A stretch of 33,755 nt of DNA from Planctomycetota bacterium (GTDB taxonomy: Bacteria > Planctomycetota > Planctomycetia > Pirellulales > Pirellulaceae), in contig JAPOKD010000005.1 of the NCBI GenBank assembly GCA_029977825.1, forward strand, positions 1 through 33,755. Direction: 5' to 3'. Below are positions 25,388 through 33,755 of the stretch, piece by piece; position 1 is the first letter of the stretch; each line of letters starts with the position of its first letter. The notes beneath the pieces were generated by a model, which had not been told where the DNA came from, did no database searches, and saw nothing but the letters and a program-made list of their open reading frames with translations. The position numbers and the translations under genes were made by a program.

Positions 25388-26273
25388 ATCAACCTATGGG
25401 ACCGATCCGACGCCTGCTGGCACTGATGCAGTTTTGGTTCGCAGCTTAGAGGTTACTCCGCTGCAATCTGATGTCGTTGAGCGGGAACTGATCCGCCCCT
25501 ATTTCGGCAACTTTGAGCAACTGCTGGCCAATCAACACGTTGAGATCACCTTTGAAGTTGAGCTGGCTGGTTCCGGCACTGCAGGCACTGCACCAAAGTG
25601 GGGGCCAATCTTCCGCGCTTGCGGGATGGGTGAAACCATCGTGGCATCGACATCTGTCACTTATGCACCGGTGAGCAGCAGCCTAGAAAGCTGCACGATT
25701 TATTTTGATAATGACGGGATCCTTCATAAGATCACCGGCTGTCGGGGTTCTTATTCAATGACCTGCGAGGTCAACGAAATTCCTGTCATCAGCTTCACGA
25801 TGATGGGCATTTACAATGCACCCACTGACACGGCGTTGCCTACCGCGACCTATACGGATCAAGCGTCTCCGCTTCTGTTCCGCACTGGCAACACCAGCAG
25901 CTTTTCAATCTTCAGCTACAGCGGGATTCTGCAGTCGATCAGTCTTGATATGGCGAATGAGACCGTCTATCGCGAATTGATCGGCGCCACCAAGGAAGTG
26001 CTGATCACTGATCGCAAGCCAGCCGGTGAAGTTGTGGTCGAAGCTGTGAGTCTCGCTACTCATGATTTCTTCACTGATGCAACCAGCACCAGTACCGGTG
26101 GCTTGTCGTTTACACATGGGACAAGTGCTGGCAACATTGTGGCATTCAGCTCCCCTCAAACCGATCTTGGCGCTCCAAGCTATTCGGATCAGGATGGCAT
26201 TCAGATGATCACCCTGCCCTATACAGCAACGCCGTCATCAGGCAATGATGAGCTGACGTTTACCTTCACCTGA
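25344..26273 (+). CDS. Major tail (tube) protein
   Basis: 'RKRLLRAKIESTYGTDPTPAGTDAVLVRSLEVTPL' and position. Confidence 0.85.
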   Translation: MSVKSRKRLLRAKIESTYGTDPTPAGTDAVLVRSLEVTPLQSDVVERELIRPYFGNFEQLLANQHVEITFEVELAGSGTAGTAPKWGPIFRACGMGETIVASTSVTYAPVSSSLESCTIYFDNDGILHKITGCRGSYSMTCEVNEIPVISFTMMGIYNAPTDTALPTATYTDQASPLLFRTGNTSSFSIFSYSGILQSISLDMANETVYRELIGATKEVLITDRKPAGEVVVEAVSLATHDFFTDATSTSTGGLSFTHGTSAGNIVAFSSPQTDLGAPSYSDQDGIQMITLPYTATPSSGNDELTFTFT

Positions 26274-26278
26274 TCTTC

Positions 26279-26650
26279 ATGGCTTTTGTCCTCAGTCAAT
26301 CTGATTCCTACACTTGGCCCGTCACCTTGGTGATTCCTGTTGATGGGGGACGGCGTGAAAAACACAGCTTTGATGCTGAGTTCAAACGCCTTCCTCAAAC
26401 GCGTATCAATCAGATTGTTAGGCAGGCGAAAGGAATCAGCGAGGACGGCTCTGATGAGTCTGTAATGCTTGAGGATCAAGCAGCCTGCGCTGAGCTTTTG
26501 GTCGGTTGGTCAAACGTTGTTGATGATGCTGGTGAGCAAGTACCCTTTAGTGCTAAAGCTCTCGCGCAGCTGTTAGAACTGCCGACTATAGCGGCGCAAA
26601 TTATCCGCGCATGGTCTGAAAGTCTTGAGGTCGCAAAAAGAAAAAACTGA
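26279..26650 (+). CDS. Tail assembly chaperone, zero-frame product (gpG-like)
   Basis: Position between tail tube and tape measure; ends at slippery site. Confidence 0.85.
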   Translation: MAFVLSQSDSYTWPVTLVIPVDGGRREKHSFDAEFKRLPQTRINQIVRQAKGISEDGSDESVMLEDQAACAELLVGWSNVVDDAGEQVPFSAKALAQLLELPTIAAQIIRAWSESLEVAKRKN

Positions 26651-27015
26651 CTGGCGCTGTTGATCATTGGTTCAAAGATGAGAGCAGCGCAAACGACGAG
26701 CTAAGACGTGATGCCGAACGGCTCAACATTGATTTGCCGGGTCATTTGTTTGAGTCAAGCAACTTTGAGATATGGCCAGAGAATGTTGAAGCTTTCTCAA
26801 TGTTCATGCGTTGTCAGACTCAATGGAGGCCTGGTCCAAACGGCATGATTGGCCTTGATTATGGCGTGGTGCTGCAGCTTTGCCCCCTTTATGATGTAGA
26901 AGATCAAAAAGCTGTTCTCGAAGATTTGCAGATCATGGAAGGCCATGCACTTCAACTGATCGCAGAAGCTGCAGAGAAGCAGCAAAAAGCAGCACAACGC
27001 AAGGGGAAGCGCTGA
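26279..27015 (+). CDS. Tail assembly chaperone, -1 frameshift product (gpGT-like), about 245 aa
   Basis: Frame 26734..27015 is open back to the slippery site (join 26279..26647, 26647..27015). Confidence 0.85.
26641..26690 (+). promoter_or_regulatory. Programmed -1 frameshift site: A AAA AAC slippery heptamer plus stem
   Basis: 26641-26647 A AAA AAC in phase; 6-nt spacer; GCGCTG 26654-26659 / CAGCGC 26685-26690. Confidence 0.88.
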
Positions 27016-27018
27016 CCC

Positions 27019-29103
27019 ATGGCTATGAACCTTGAAACGGTCCTAAAAATTAAGGCTCAAGTCACAGGGAATGAACAGATCAGAACCCTTAGCGGGAGCA
27101 TGGGTACGCTCGACACCAACACGAAAAAAACAGCAACATCCTTTGGCAGGTTAAAGACCGCAACTTCAGGATTGACCGGTGTTTTAGCTAGCCTCGGGAT
27201 TGGTGCCCTTGCTACTAAATTTGGCGAAGCTGCCATCAAATCGCAAAGATTGCAAACAAGGGTCAACACGCTTGCCGGTCCGTTAGGAGAGGCTGGAGAC
27301 CTTTTAGCATTTGCCGCTGATGCCGCTGAAAAATATGGCATTGGTCAAAACACTGCAACTGCAGCAGTGGCCGACCTTTATGGAAGATTGAGGCCAACGG
27401 GAATTGGCCTAGATGAAATTAAAACAGCATTTGAAGGGGTTCAAAATGCTGCGGCAAGTGTAGGGTTGAGCGCTGCTGATACTGACGGCGTTTTGCTGCA
27501 GTTAAGTCAGGCTTTAGGCTCGGGCACATTGCAGGGTGACGAGTTCCGGTCTGTAATGGAAAGATTGCCAGCCGTAGGCCAAGCGTTAGCTGACAGTCTT
27601 GGCGTTTCAGTCGGCGAGTTGAAAAAGATGGGTGCTGATGGAAAGCTTACAACTGATGTTGTCTTGAATGCTTTAGACCAATTAAAAGACAAGGAGCCGC
27701 CGCCGCCGGATGCATATAAAAAATTCACTGCAGCAGTTGAAAATTTAAGCATTGCGTTCGGTGAGCAGCTTTTGCCTGCCTTCACTCCTTTAGTTGAATT
27801 GGCTACAAGGGCTTTAAGTATCTTTGGCCAGCTCCCTGGTCCTGTGCAAACTGTTGTTGTCGCTATTGCTGGCATTGCAGGCGCAGCGGTAATTATTGCA
27901 CCCCTGGCAACTGCCTTGGCCGGATTGGGCCCAATAATTACGGCGTTGGTCGGGGTAATTGGCCCTGCCATCACAGGTATTGTTGCTCTGTTGACTGGCC
28001 CCGTAGGTATCGCCATTGCTATCGGCGCAGTCCTTGCGGCTATCTATGTGTTCAGGGATGAGATCGGAGAATTTTTCGTAACGTTAGGTGAAGCGTTCGC
28101 TATTTTCGGTGAAACTCTCTATGACATTTTTGTTCAACCATTTATCGATGCGTTTCAAGCTGTTATTAGTTTTGTTGCTGATTCTTGGGTTGGCGAGTTG
28201 ATTGGAAAGATCGGCGGTGTCCTTACATGGTTTAAAGAAACATTTACAAGTATCACGGATTTGATTTTGTTTCCGTTCAGGCTGGCGAACAAAATGTTCA
28301 TGGATGCGTTTGTCGATCCAGTCGTCGATATGATTACCGGTGCTAGGGATGATCTAGGAAGTGCTTGGACAAAATTAGGAGAATTGCTCCTGGCTCCATT
28401 TGATGCCGCATTGGTTTTTGTGAATGACAAGTTTGTTGACCCGATCAAAAAAACAATCTCTGCATTAGCTTCAGGATTGTCTGAGGTTTGGAAAAAATTA
28501 AAAGATACATTTATTGGCCCATTTAAAGCAACTATTGATTTCCTGAGAGAAGGCTGGGCGACACTTCAAGAGGTTGTCAGCGCACCATTTATCGCGGCTG
28601 CAGAGATCATCAGAGAGGTGCTGAACAATGTCATCAGCGGAGTCGAAAACACAATTAACGGCGCAATCTCTGCAATCAATCGACTGATCGCTGGAGCCAA
28701 CAGAATCAGCGGCGTTGTTGGTATTCCAGCAATTCAGCAAATCAGCGCCGTTGAGCTGCCACGGTTTGCAAATGGTGGCTTAGTTACTGGTCCGACGATG
28801 GCGATCGTTGGCGAGGGGGGCCAGCCGGAATACATCATTCCGCAGAGCAAAGCTGATGGTTTTGCACAGAATTGGATGGCCGGAATCCGTGGTCCTGCTG
28901 CTATCCCACGTTTTGCTGATGGTGGCATGGTTGTCCCCGCAAATGCAAATGTCAGCATTCAGACCGGTCCAGTTACGCAGATGAATGGCACCAACTATGT
29001 CACTACGCAAGAAATGAGCGCAGCGGTACAGGCTGGCGTCAAACAAACGCTTGACCTTATCCGCAGAGACGGCAACACTAGGGCGAGTCTTGGGTTTGCA
29101 TGA
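27019..29103 (+). CDS. Tail tape measure protein
   Basis: 'TASGLTGVLASLG', 'SQALGSGTLQGDEFRSVMERLPAVGQALADSLGVSVGELKKMGADGKL', hydrophobic segments, 'FANGGLVTGPTMAIVGEGGQPEYIIP'. Confidence 0.95.
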   Translation: MAMNLETVLKIKAQVTGNEQIRTLSGSMGTLDTNTKKTATSFGRLKTATSGLTGVLASLGIGALATKFGEAAIKSQRLQTRVNTLAGPLGEAGDLLAFAADAAEKYGIGQNTATAAVADLYGRLRPTGIGLDEIKTAFEGVQNAAASVGLSAADTDGVLLQLSQALGSGTLQGDEFRSVMERLPAVGQALADSLGVSVGELKKMGADGKLTTDVVLNALDQLKDKEPPPPDAYKKFTAAVENLSIAFGEQLLPAFTPLVELATRALSIFGQLPGPVQTVVVAIAGIAGAAVIIAPLATALAGLGPIITALVGVIGPAITGIVALLTGPVGIAIAIGAVLAAIYVFRDEIGEFFVTLGEAFAIFGETLYDIFVQPFIDAFQAVISFVADSWVGELIGKIGGVLTWFKETFTSITDLILFPFRLANKMFMDAFVDPVVDMITGARDDLGSAWTKLGELLLAPFDAALVFVNDKFVDPIKKTISALASGLSEVWKKLKDTFIGPFKATIDFLREGWATLQEVVSAPFIAAAEIIREVLNNVISGVENTINGAISAINRLIAGANRISGVVGIPAIQQISAVELPRFANGGLVTGPTMAIVGEGGQPEYIIPQSKADGFAQNWMAGIRGPAAIPRFADGGMVVPANANVSIQTGPVTQMNGTNYVTTQEMSAAVQAGVKQTLDLIRRDGNTRASLGFA

Positions 29104-29615
29104 TGGCCAACTACGACATCATGTGTTTTTTGGAGTATTACTCGGACCGAACGAACATTGTTGATGGGAGCGGCAACCGAGTGCCGACGCGGCAGTGGCA
29201 AAACTTCTTCCCGACACCGCAAACACTGAGCATTGACTCGGCGGCCACTGGATCCTATGGCTACTTGCCATTTGAGATTGATGGATTTGGATCGACAGAA
29301 GCTAAGCAGATCAATGATCTGATGGTGAACGTTGCGGCATCTGCTGATGTTATGGACGTAAGCGAAGAAGCTATTGGCTCTGAGAATTATGTGATCGCAA
29401 GTCTTTACTTACAGACTGCAGGCTTCGACTCTTTCAATGCTGGCAGTGCTCAACTAATCGCAAGGTATGGAGGCAGCATTGAAAGCGTCTCGGCTAATGA
29501 CACAGCTGTCGACTGGACGATAAATCCAGCGATCAGTAAGATTGACGCACAGGTGCCTAGCAAAAAGATTTCTTCAGGCATGGTTCAATCTCCTTTCCTA
29601 TCTGGCTATGCATGA
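29103..29615 (+). CDS. Minor tail protein
   Basis: ORF after tape measure. Confidence 0.7.
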   Translation: MANYDIMCFLEYYSDRTNIVDGSGNRVPTRQWQNFFPTPQTLSIDSAATGSYGYLPFEIDGFGSTEAKQINDLMVNVAASADVMDVSEEAIGSENYVIASLYLQTAGFDSFNAGSAQLIARYGGSIESVSANDTAVDWTINPAISKIDAQVPSKKISSGMVQSPFLSGYA

Positions 29616-29820
29616 AACCGAACGCTACGTCGCAGAGTGCTCGATTGAATGTGACGATGGATGTTGTGTTGACAACGTAAAGGTTTACAAAAGCGCTAAT
29701 GGTTGCAAGTACATCGACCCTGATGGGAACCAGCGGTGCATGGCGAAAATTTTAAAGGCAAAAATTTTCGTTCTTGCTCAGGAGTTCACTCCTGATTTTT
29801 TTGATAACTGCCCTACCTGA
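29608..29820 (+). CDS. 70-aa Cys-rich tail-module protein
   Basis: 'MHETERYVAECSIECDDGCCVDNVKVYKSANGCKYIDPDGNQRCMAK...'. Confidence 0.65.
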   Translation: MHETERYVAECSIECDDGCCVDNVKVYKSANGCKYIDPDGNQRCMAKILKAKIFVLAQEFTPDFFDNCPT

Positions 29821-29825
29821 ACGCA

Positions 29826-31817
29826 ATGATCGGCTATCCCTATTTCTTTTTCCCCCGCTGGGGTGGCAGGCAACCGAAGGGTGAGGTCGGATCTCGGCAG
29901 ACGAATAAAGACAGCAGCCCTAACAGCAGCAAAAAACCATCCCCTGAAGTCAACAGGCCGCAAACCAAAGCAACTGGTGGTGACACCTTGCCGTTGGTTT
30001 TTGCCAAGAAGTCGTCAACTTGCGGCACTGGTGGAACTTGGGTCCAGCCACAGATCATCAAAAAAAGTGTTTGGAAAGGAAAGACTAAATACTTGACGGC
30101 AATTTCTCAAGGCAACCTGGCCGCGACGCCAACAGTCGCATCAATTTATTACAGAGGAGGTTCACTTTCGGGCAGCAGGTCAACCCCTAGCGTCACAAAA
30201 TTCTTTAAGAGCAACGCGGATCTAACAACAAATAAACTTGATTGTCCTATCACTGGCGAAGATTACTCTTGTCGTTTTGACCTAAAAACGATCGTTCTTG
30301 AGATCGCCGCTGGCGGATCAAGAGGATTTAAATCTTTCAGCATCCCTATTGGATATTATTATCAAGCAGTGATTTCAACTCACGGCTCAGGAGATACAAC
30401 AAACACGGCGCTTGAAATGCCAGGGACTGGTCTGCAGGTTATCGACCAAGACAGTGGAGATGACATCACAGACGATTGGTGGGATGCAAGGCCAGCGGAA
30501 CCAGAAACTACGACGTTCACCCGAAATGTTTCCGCTGCCGGATCTGCAACACCTTGTTCGCCAGTTGGATTCGTTTCAGACCCATTTCCCACTGATCTCT
30601 ACGGCCCCTGGAATGGCTACAGTGATGTGACTGGATACACCGGAAACAGAGTTTTTGTTTACAATCAAGTGACCGTCAATAATCAATACGACACAAGTGT
30701 CAGCGCAACCAATGGCACGCTTGATTATGTGAGGGCTGAATATAGGATCGCCGCAGTTGCAGATCCCAGCAGTCCACCAACAACGGACCCAATAACAAAT
30801 CAACCGACAGACTACACAAGCTTTGCCGACACATCATTTGTCGAGATCGCTGGGGATCTAGAAGATTACGAATCCACGGTTTCGACAGAGATCAGGCCGA
30901 AAAACGAACAAATCACAATGTTTGTGGAGGAGGGAATCAGCGTCACAAAATGGAGCGAACCAAAAAGTGGCGGAGTTTACACAACTGGATCGTCAAACAA
31001 GTTTGTTGATCTTGTGCTGTTCTTTTTTGAACTACTTAAGCGTCAGGATCCAGCATCAACAACGACTCTCGGGCAGGCTGTAGAAGAAAGCAATCTTCAG
31101 TCTTTGGCAGCCTTCGAGGATAATTATAAGCTTTGGTTCAATGGCGTGATTGAGCAGCAGGTCAACGCGATTGACTATGCATCGACGGTTGCCGAGTTTT
31201 TCCTCATGAGCTTCGTCTCAAGGAATGGAGTCTATACTTTGCGGCCGCTATTGCCATTGAATGGAAGCAATCAAATCGATGTCACGACTCTGACCCCATC
31301 GGCAACCTTTACTGATGACGACATCTTGCCTGGCTCGTTTGCCAAGCAATTCATTGACAATAATGAACGACGCGACGTGAATGCAAGCATTGCATGGAAT
31401 TACACAACTTGCGATGATATTGGATCAGAAAACTCTACGATTGTCCGATATTCCACGACAGCTATTGATGCGCCATTGATTCAGTTCGACATGACTGATT
31501 TTTGCACCCATATCGATCATGCGATCATCTATGGCAAATTCTTTTTAGCAAGACGCAAGCATTCGACACATCAAATTGCGTTTCAAGTCCCGATCCTGAC
31601 GTCTGAGTTAATCCCCACGCAAATCATTAAGGTCGTTCGTCAGCGTGTCACCAGCAGAGGTGATAATCGCACTGAAACCGAGTGGTATCAGGTTACAGAG
31701 GTAAGGCACAGCACGGACGGCATCAGCACAATCCAGGCGGCACACTTCCCGGTGAACGCTAGCAGCATTGCAAAAATCAGCGATGATGTGGTTAATGGCA
31801 GTTTCACCGTGGCCTGA
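29826..31817 (+). CDS. Tail hub/baseplate or host-specificity (gpJ-like position) protein
   Basis: 663-aa ORF in tail module preceding minor tail proteins and fibre. Confidence 0.75.
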   Translation: MIGYPYFFFPRWGGRQPKGEVGSRQTNKDSSPNSSKKPSPEVNRPQTKATGGDTLPLVFAKKSSTCGTGGTWVQPQIIKKSVWKGKTKYLTAISQGNLAATPTVASIYYRGGSLSGSRSTPSVTKFFKSNADLTTNKLDCPITGEDYSCRFDLKTIVLEIAAGGSRGFKSFSIPIGYYYQAVISTHGSGDTTNTALEMPGTGLQVIDQDSGDDITDDWWDARPAEPETTTFTRNVSAAGSATPCSPVGFVSDPFPTDLYGPWNGYSDVTGYTGNRVFVYNQVTVNNQYDTSVSATNGTLDYVRAEYRIAAVADPSSPPTTDPITNQPTDYTSFADTSFVEIAGDLEDYESTVSTEIRPKNEQITMFVEEGISVTKWSEPKSGGVYTTGSSNKFVDLVLFFFELLKRQDPASTTTLGQAVEESNLQSLAAFEDNYKLWFNGVIEQQVNAIDYASTVAEFFLMSFVSRNGVYTLRPLLPLNGSNQIDVTTLTPSATFTDDDILPGSFAKQFIDNNERRDVNASIAWNYTTCDDIGSENSTIVRYSTTAIDAPLIQFDMTDFCTHIDHAIIYGKFFLARRKHSTHQIAFQVPILTSELIPTQIIKVVRQRVTSRGDNRTETEWYQVTEVRHSTDGISTIQAAHFPVNASSIAKISDDVVNGSFTVA

Positions 31818-32188
31818 TGGCTAACTTCCCATCCTTGGAACCGATGACGCGGGCTCTCGTATTGGGCGATTACCCGCAACAGATCTACAGAGGCGCAAGT
31901 GGTGGGGAGGTGCGATTCAAGCAGGGTAGCGATCGAGTCTCTCAGTCTCTAAGTCTTGGGTATGAATATCTGAGTGAATCGGAAGCGCAACAAATTCTTG
32001 ATCATTACGAGACGCAGCAGGGCAGCTTGATTGCCTTTGATCTTCCAAGCATTATTTGGTCTGGCTATACAACGCCACCTGTAAGTTCGTCCGATTATCA
32101 ATGGCGATACAGGTCTACCTTCCAAATCAGTAATGCTGGCCCGCTCAGCTACAACATCATGGTTGAGCTCGAAACAGTTCCGATCTAA
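31817..32188 (+). CDS. Minor tail protein, paralogue A
   Basis: Shared 'SLSLGYEYLSESEAQQILDHYETQQGS..WSGYTTPP..SDYQWRY' pattern with the next gene. Confidence 0.75.
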   Translation: MANFPSLEPMTRALVLGDYPQQIYRGASGGEVRFKQGSDRVSQSLSLGYEYLSESEAQQILDHYETQQGSLIAFDLPSIIWSGYTTPPVSSSDYQWRYRSTFQISNAGPLSYNIMVELETVPI

Positions 32189-32190
32189 TC

Positions 32191-32691
32191 ATGGCTTTTC
32201 CTAGTCTTGTTCCGTCAGTAAGAACGTTTACGCCTGGCGACATTCCGCAAACAAGCCAGGCGAGCATGACTGGCGTGCGCACTGGATTCAGACGGGGCAA
32301 CCGGCGAACAGACCAAACGCTATCGCTGAGCTACACAAACCTGACAGAGACTCAGCTTAATCTGATCAAAGATCACTATATCGACAGGCAAGGTTCATTT
32401 GATATTTTCTTTTTGTCGTCATCAGTGTGGAGTGGCTACACAACACCACCGATCGCGCTGTTGAGCGATTATGCGTGGCGATATGCGGCCCCGCCAACGA
32501 TTGCTGATGGTGTCGTTGGTCGTTGGGGTGTTGAGGTCCAGCTCGTCGCGTATGCCATCGATATTGGTGATCTGGTGTTTGATGCTGAAAGTGCTAGCGC
32601 AACTCCTGCTAGAACTTACACTTTGAACGCAGGGGGAGCATCAGCAACACCGGCTAGGGATTACATCATCAACCCAATCGCAGCATCATGA
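32191..32691 (+). CDS. Minor tail protein, paralogue B with C-terminal ASATPARxYxxN repeats
   Basis: 'TLSLSYTNLTETQLNLIKDHYIDRQGS..WSGYTTPP..SDYAWRY'. Confidence 0.75.
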   Translation: MAFPSLVPSVRTFTPGDIPQTSQASMTGVRTGFRRGNRRTDQTLSLSYTNLTETQLNLIKDHYIDRQGSFDIFFLSSSVWSGYTTPPIALLSDYAWRYAAPPTIADGVVGRWGVEVQLVAYAIDIGDLVFDAESASATPARTYTLNAGGASATPARDYIINPIAAS

Positions 32692-33755
32692 GCATTGAAC
32701 TGACCGCGCTTCAACAGCAACGCCGCGACACTGCTGCGAATTGGACTGGAGCTAATCCGACCTTACTGACTGGTGAGCTGGGATATGAAACCGACACCGG
32801 CAAATTTAAGATTGGCGATGGCTCGACAGCATGGACGAGTCTGAGTTATTTGCCGATCCCTGACGTCAATGGTCTGATTCCTATTGATCAGTTATTGCTG
32901 CCTGCAGGGACAGCGGCCGCACCATCACTGACCTTCACAGGTGATGTGAACACCGGAGTCTATTCATTGGGGGCGGATCAATTTGGGATCGCAACTGCTG
33001 GCACTGCAGCGCTGACGATTGATTCATCGCAGCGTGTGGGGGTCGGCACTATAAGTCCTAATGCAAACGCAAAACTTGCGGTTTCAAACAACAATGCTGA
33101 AACTTTTGAATTTCAAGTCGGTGTTACCGCAGGGAAAAATACACTTCTATCCTTTAACAGATCTACCTCTACCTGGGTTGAACAAAACTACATAGGATCG
33201 GCACATACCTTTAATATCTCAGGAAGCAGTAGTGAAAAAATGCGCCTCGACGGCTCCGGACGCCTCCTAGTGGGGACGTCTAGTGCAATCAGTGGAAGTA
33301 GCACAAACGATAATCTTCAGTTAGTAAATAGTGCAGGCTCAATTCTTAGTATTGCTACAAGTGACACAACTATTAGTAATGGCACCCGAATTGGTGAAAT
33401 TGAATTTTGGGGACAGCCTGGTTCGACGTGGGGTCATTTTGCCAGCATCACCGTAAAAGGAGATGCAACGGCTAATGCAAATGACAATCCAGGTCGCATT
33501 GAATTTTCTACCACTGCGGATGGTGCGTCATCACCAACCGAACGGATGAGAATTCTAAGCAACGGAATTATTCAGCATAACGTTTATGACCGCTGGCTGC
33601 GTTCTGACGGAACCACTAACTGTGGTTATATAGGACGCGCTGACCAAACAATTGCAGGTGGCGATACTGCAAACTTTGGCATCTCCACTGCTGGCGGCGA
33701 TCTTCTGTTTGGTTCTGGTGGCACAACCGAGCGGATGCGTATCGACAGCTCGGGC
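32688..33755 (+). CDS. Tail fibre N-terminal part (Mtd-N-like domain); continues at base 142 to 1893; full protein about 939 aa
   Basis: Hand translation: 356 codons without stop to the contig end, then in frame with 142..1893; missing from ORF track because no stop lies before the edge. Confidence 0.93.
   Translation, partial: MSIELTALQQQRRDTAANWTGANPTLLTGELGYETDTGKFKIGDGSTAWTSLSYLPIPDVNGLIPIDQLLLPAGTAAAPSLTFTGDVNTGVYSLGADQFGIATAGTAALTIDSSQRVGVGTISPNANAKLAVSNNNAETFEFQVGVTAGKNTLLSFNRSTSTWVEQNYIGSAHTFNISGSSSEKMRLDGSGRLLVGTSSAISGSSTNDNLQLVNSAGSILSIATSDTTISNGTRIGEIEFWGQPGSTWGHFASITVKGDATANANDNPGRIEFSTTADGASSPTERMRILSNGIIQHNVYDRWLRSDGTTNCGYIGRADQTIAGGDTANFGISTAGGDLLFGSGGTTERMRIDSSG
33615..33755. 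repeat. 141-bp direct terminal repeat, copy 2
   Basis: Identical to 1-141. Confidence 0.97.

Noticed and set aside
26734-27015. Independent gene starting at TTG 26734
   Set aside because: Better explained as the -1 frameshift extension of 26279..26650
32688-33755. Diversity-generating retroelement, prompted by Mtd-like N-termini
   Set aside because: No reverse transcriptase ORF, no template/variable repeat pair, and the fibre C-terminus is an S74 chaperone, not a C-type lectin
1-33755. tRNA genes, CRISPR arrays, IS elements
   Set aside because: Looked for cloverleaf-like segments, regularly spaced repeats and transposase motifs by eye; none found

Overview
The window reads as one essentially complete tailed-phage (siphovirus-like, HK97 fold) genome, probably a cyanophage. 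The last 141 bp (33615-33755) repeat the first 141 bp, so the contig is circular or terminally redundant, with a unit of about 33,614 bp. The linear break falls inside a tail-fibre gene. Organisation: (i) plus-strand packaging, head and tail module (about 14.4 kb through 33.7 kb, wrapping to 1.9 kb): HNH, TerS, GpA-like TerL, portal, a fused XkdF-like/Tudor-like/protease/major-capsid polyprotein, connectors, tail tube, a gpG/gpGT pair, tape measure, hub, paralogous minor tail proteins, and an S74-chaperone tail fibre; (ii) a lysis and small-protein module (2-5.2 kb) with a GH19-like endolysin and a dCTP-deaminase-like protein; (iii) a minus-strand early operon (10.27 down to 5.35 kb) with PD-(D/E)XK nuclease, RecT, HTH, SSB-like protein, DUF3310-like protein and many small ORFs; (iv) plus-strand replication genes (10.39-14.24 kb): SF2 helicase, VRR-NUC, prim-pol/VirE-like protein. 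I found no integrase or CI-like repressor. Main hunt results: a second candidate programmed -1 frameshift (A AAA AAG, 8-nt spacer, 9-bp bulged stem) joining a 45-aa membrane peptide to an ATG-less 90-aa ORF just upstream of the endolysin; a textbook gpG/gpGT -1 frameshift; a four-domain capsid polyprotein; a G-quadruplex, AT-rich and hairpin intergenic region; operator or pac-like GTTATGG repeats at the terS start; and a 27-bp in-frame repeat in the tail fibre. All family assignments come from reading the sequence; no searches were run.
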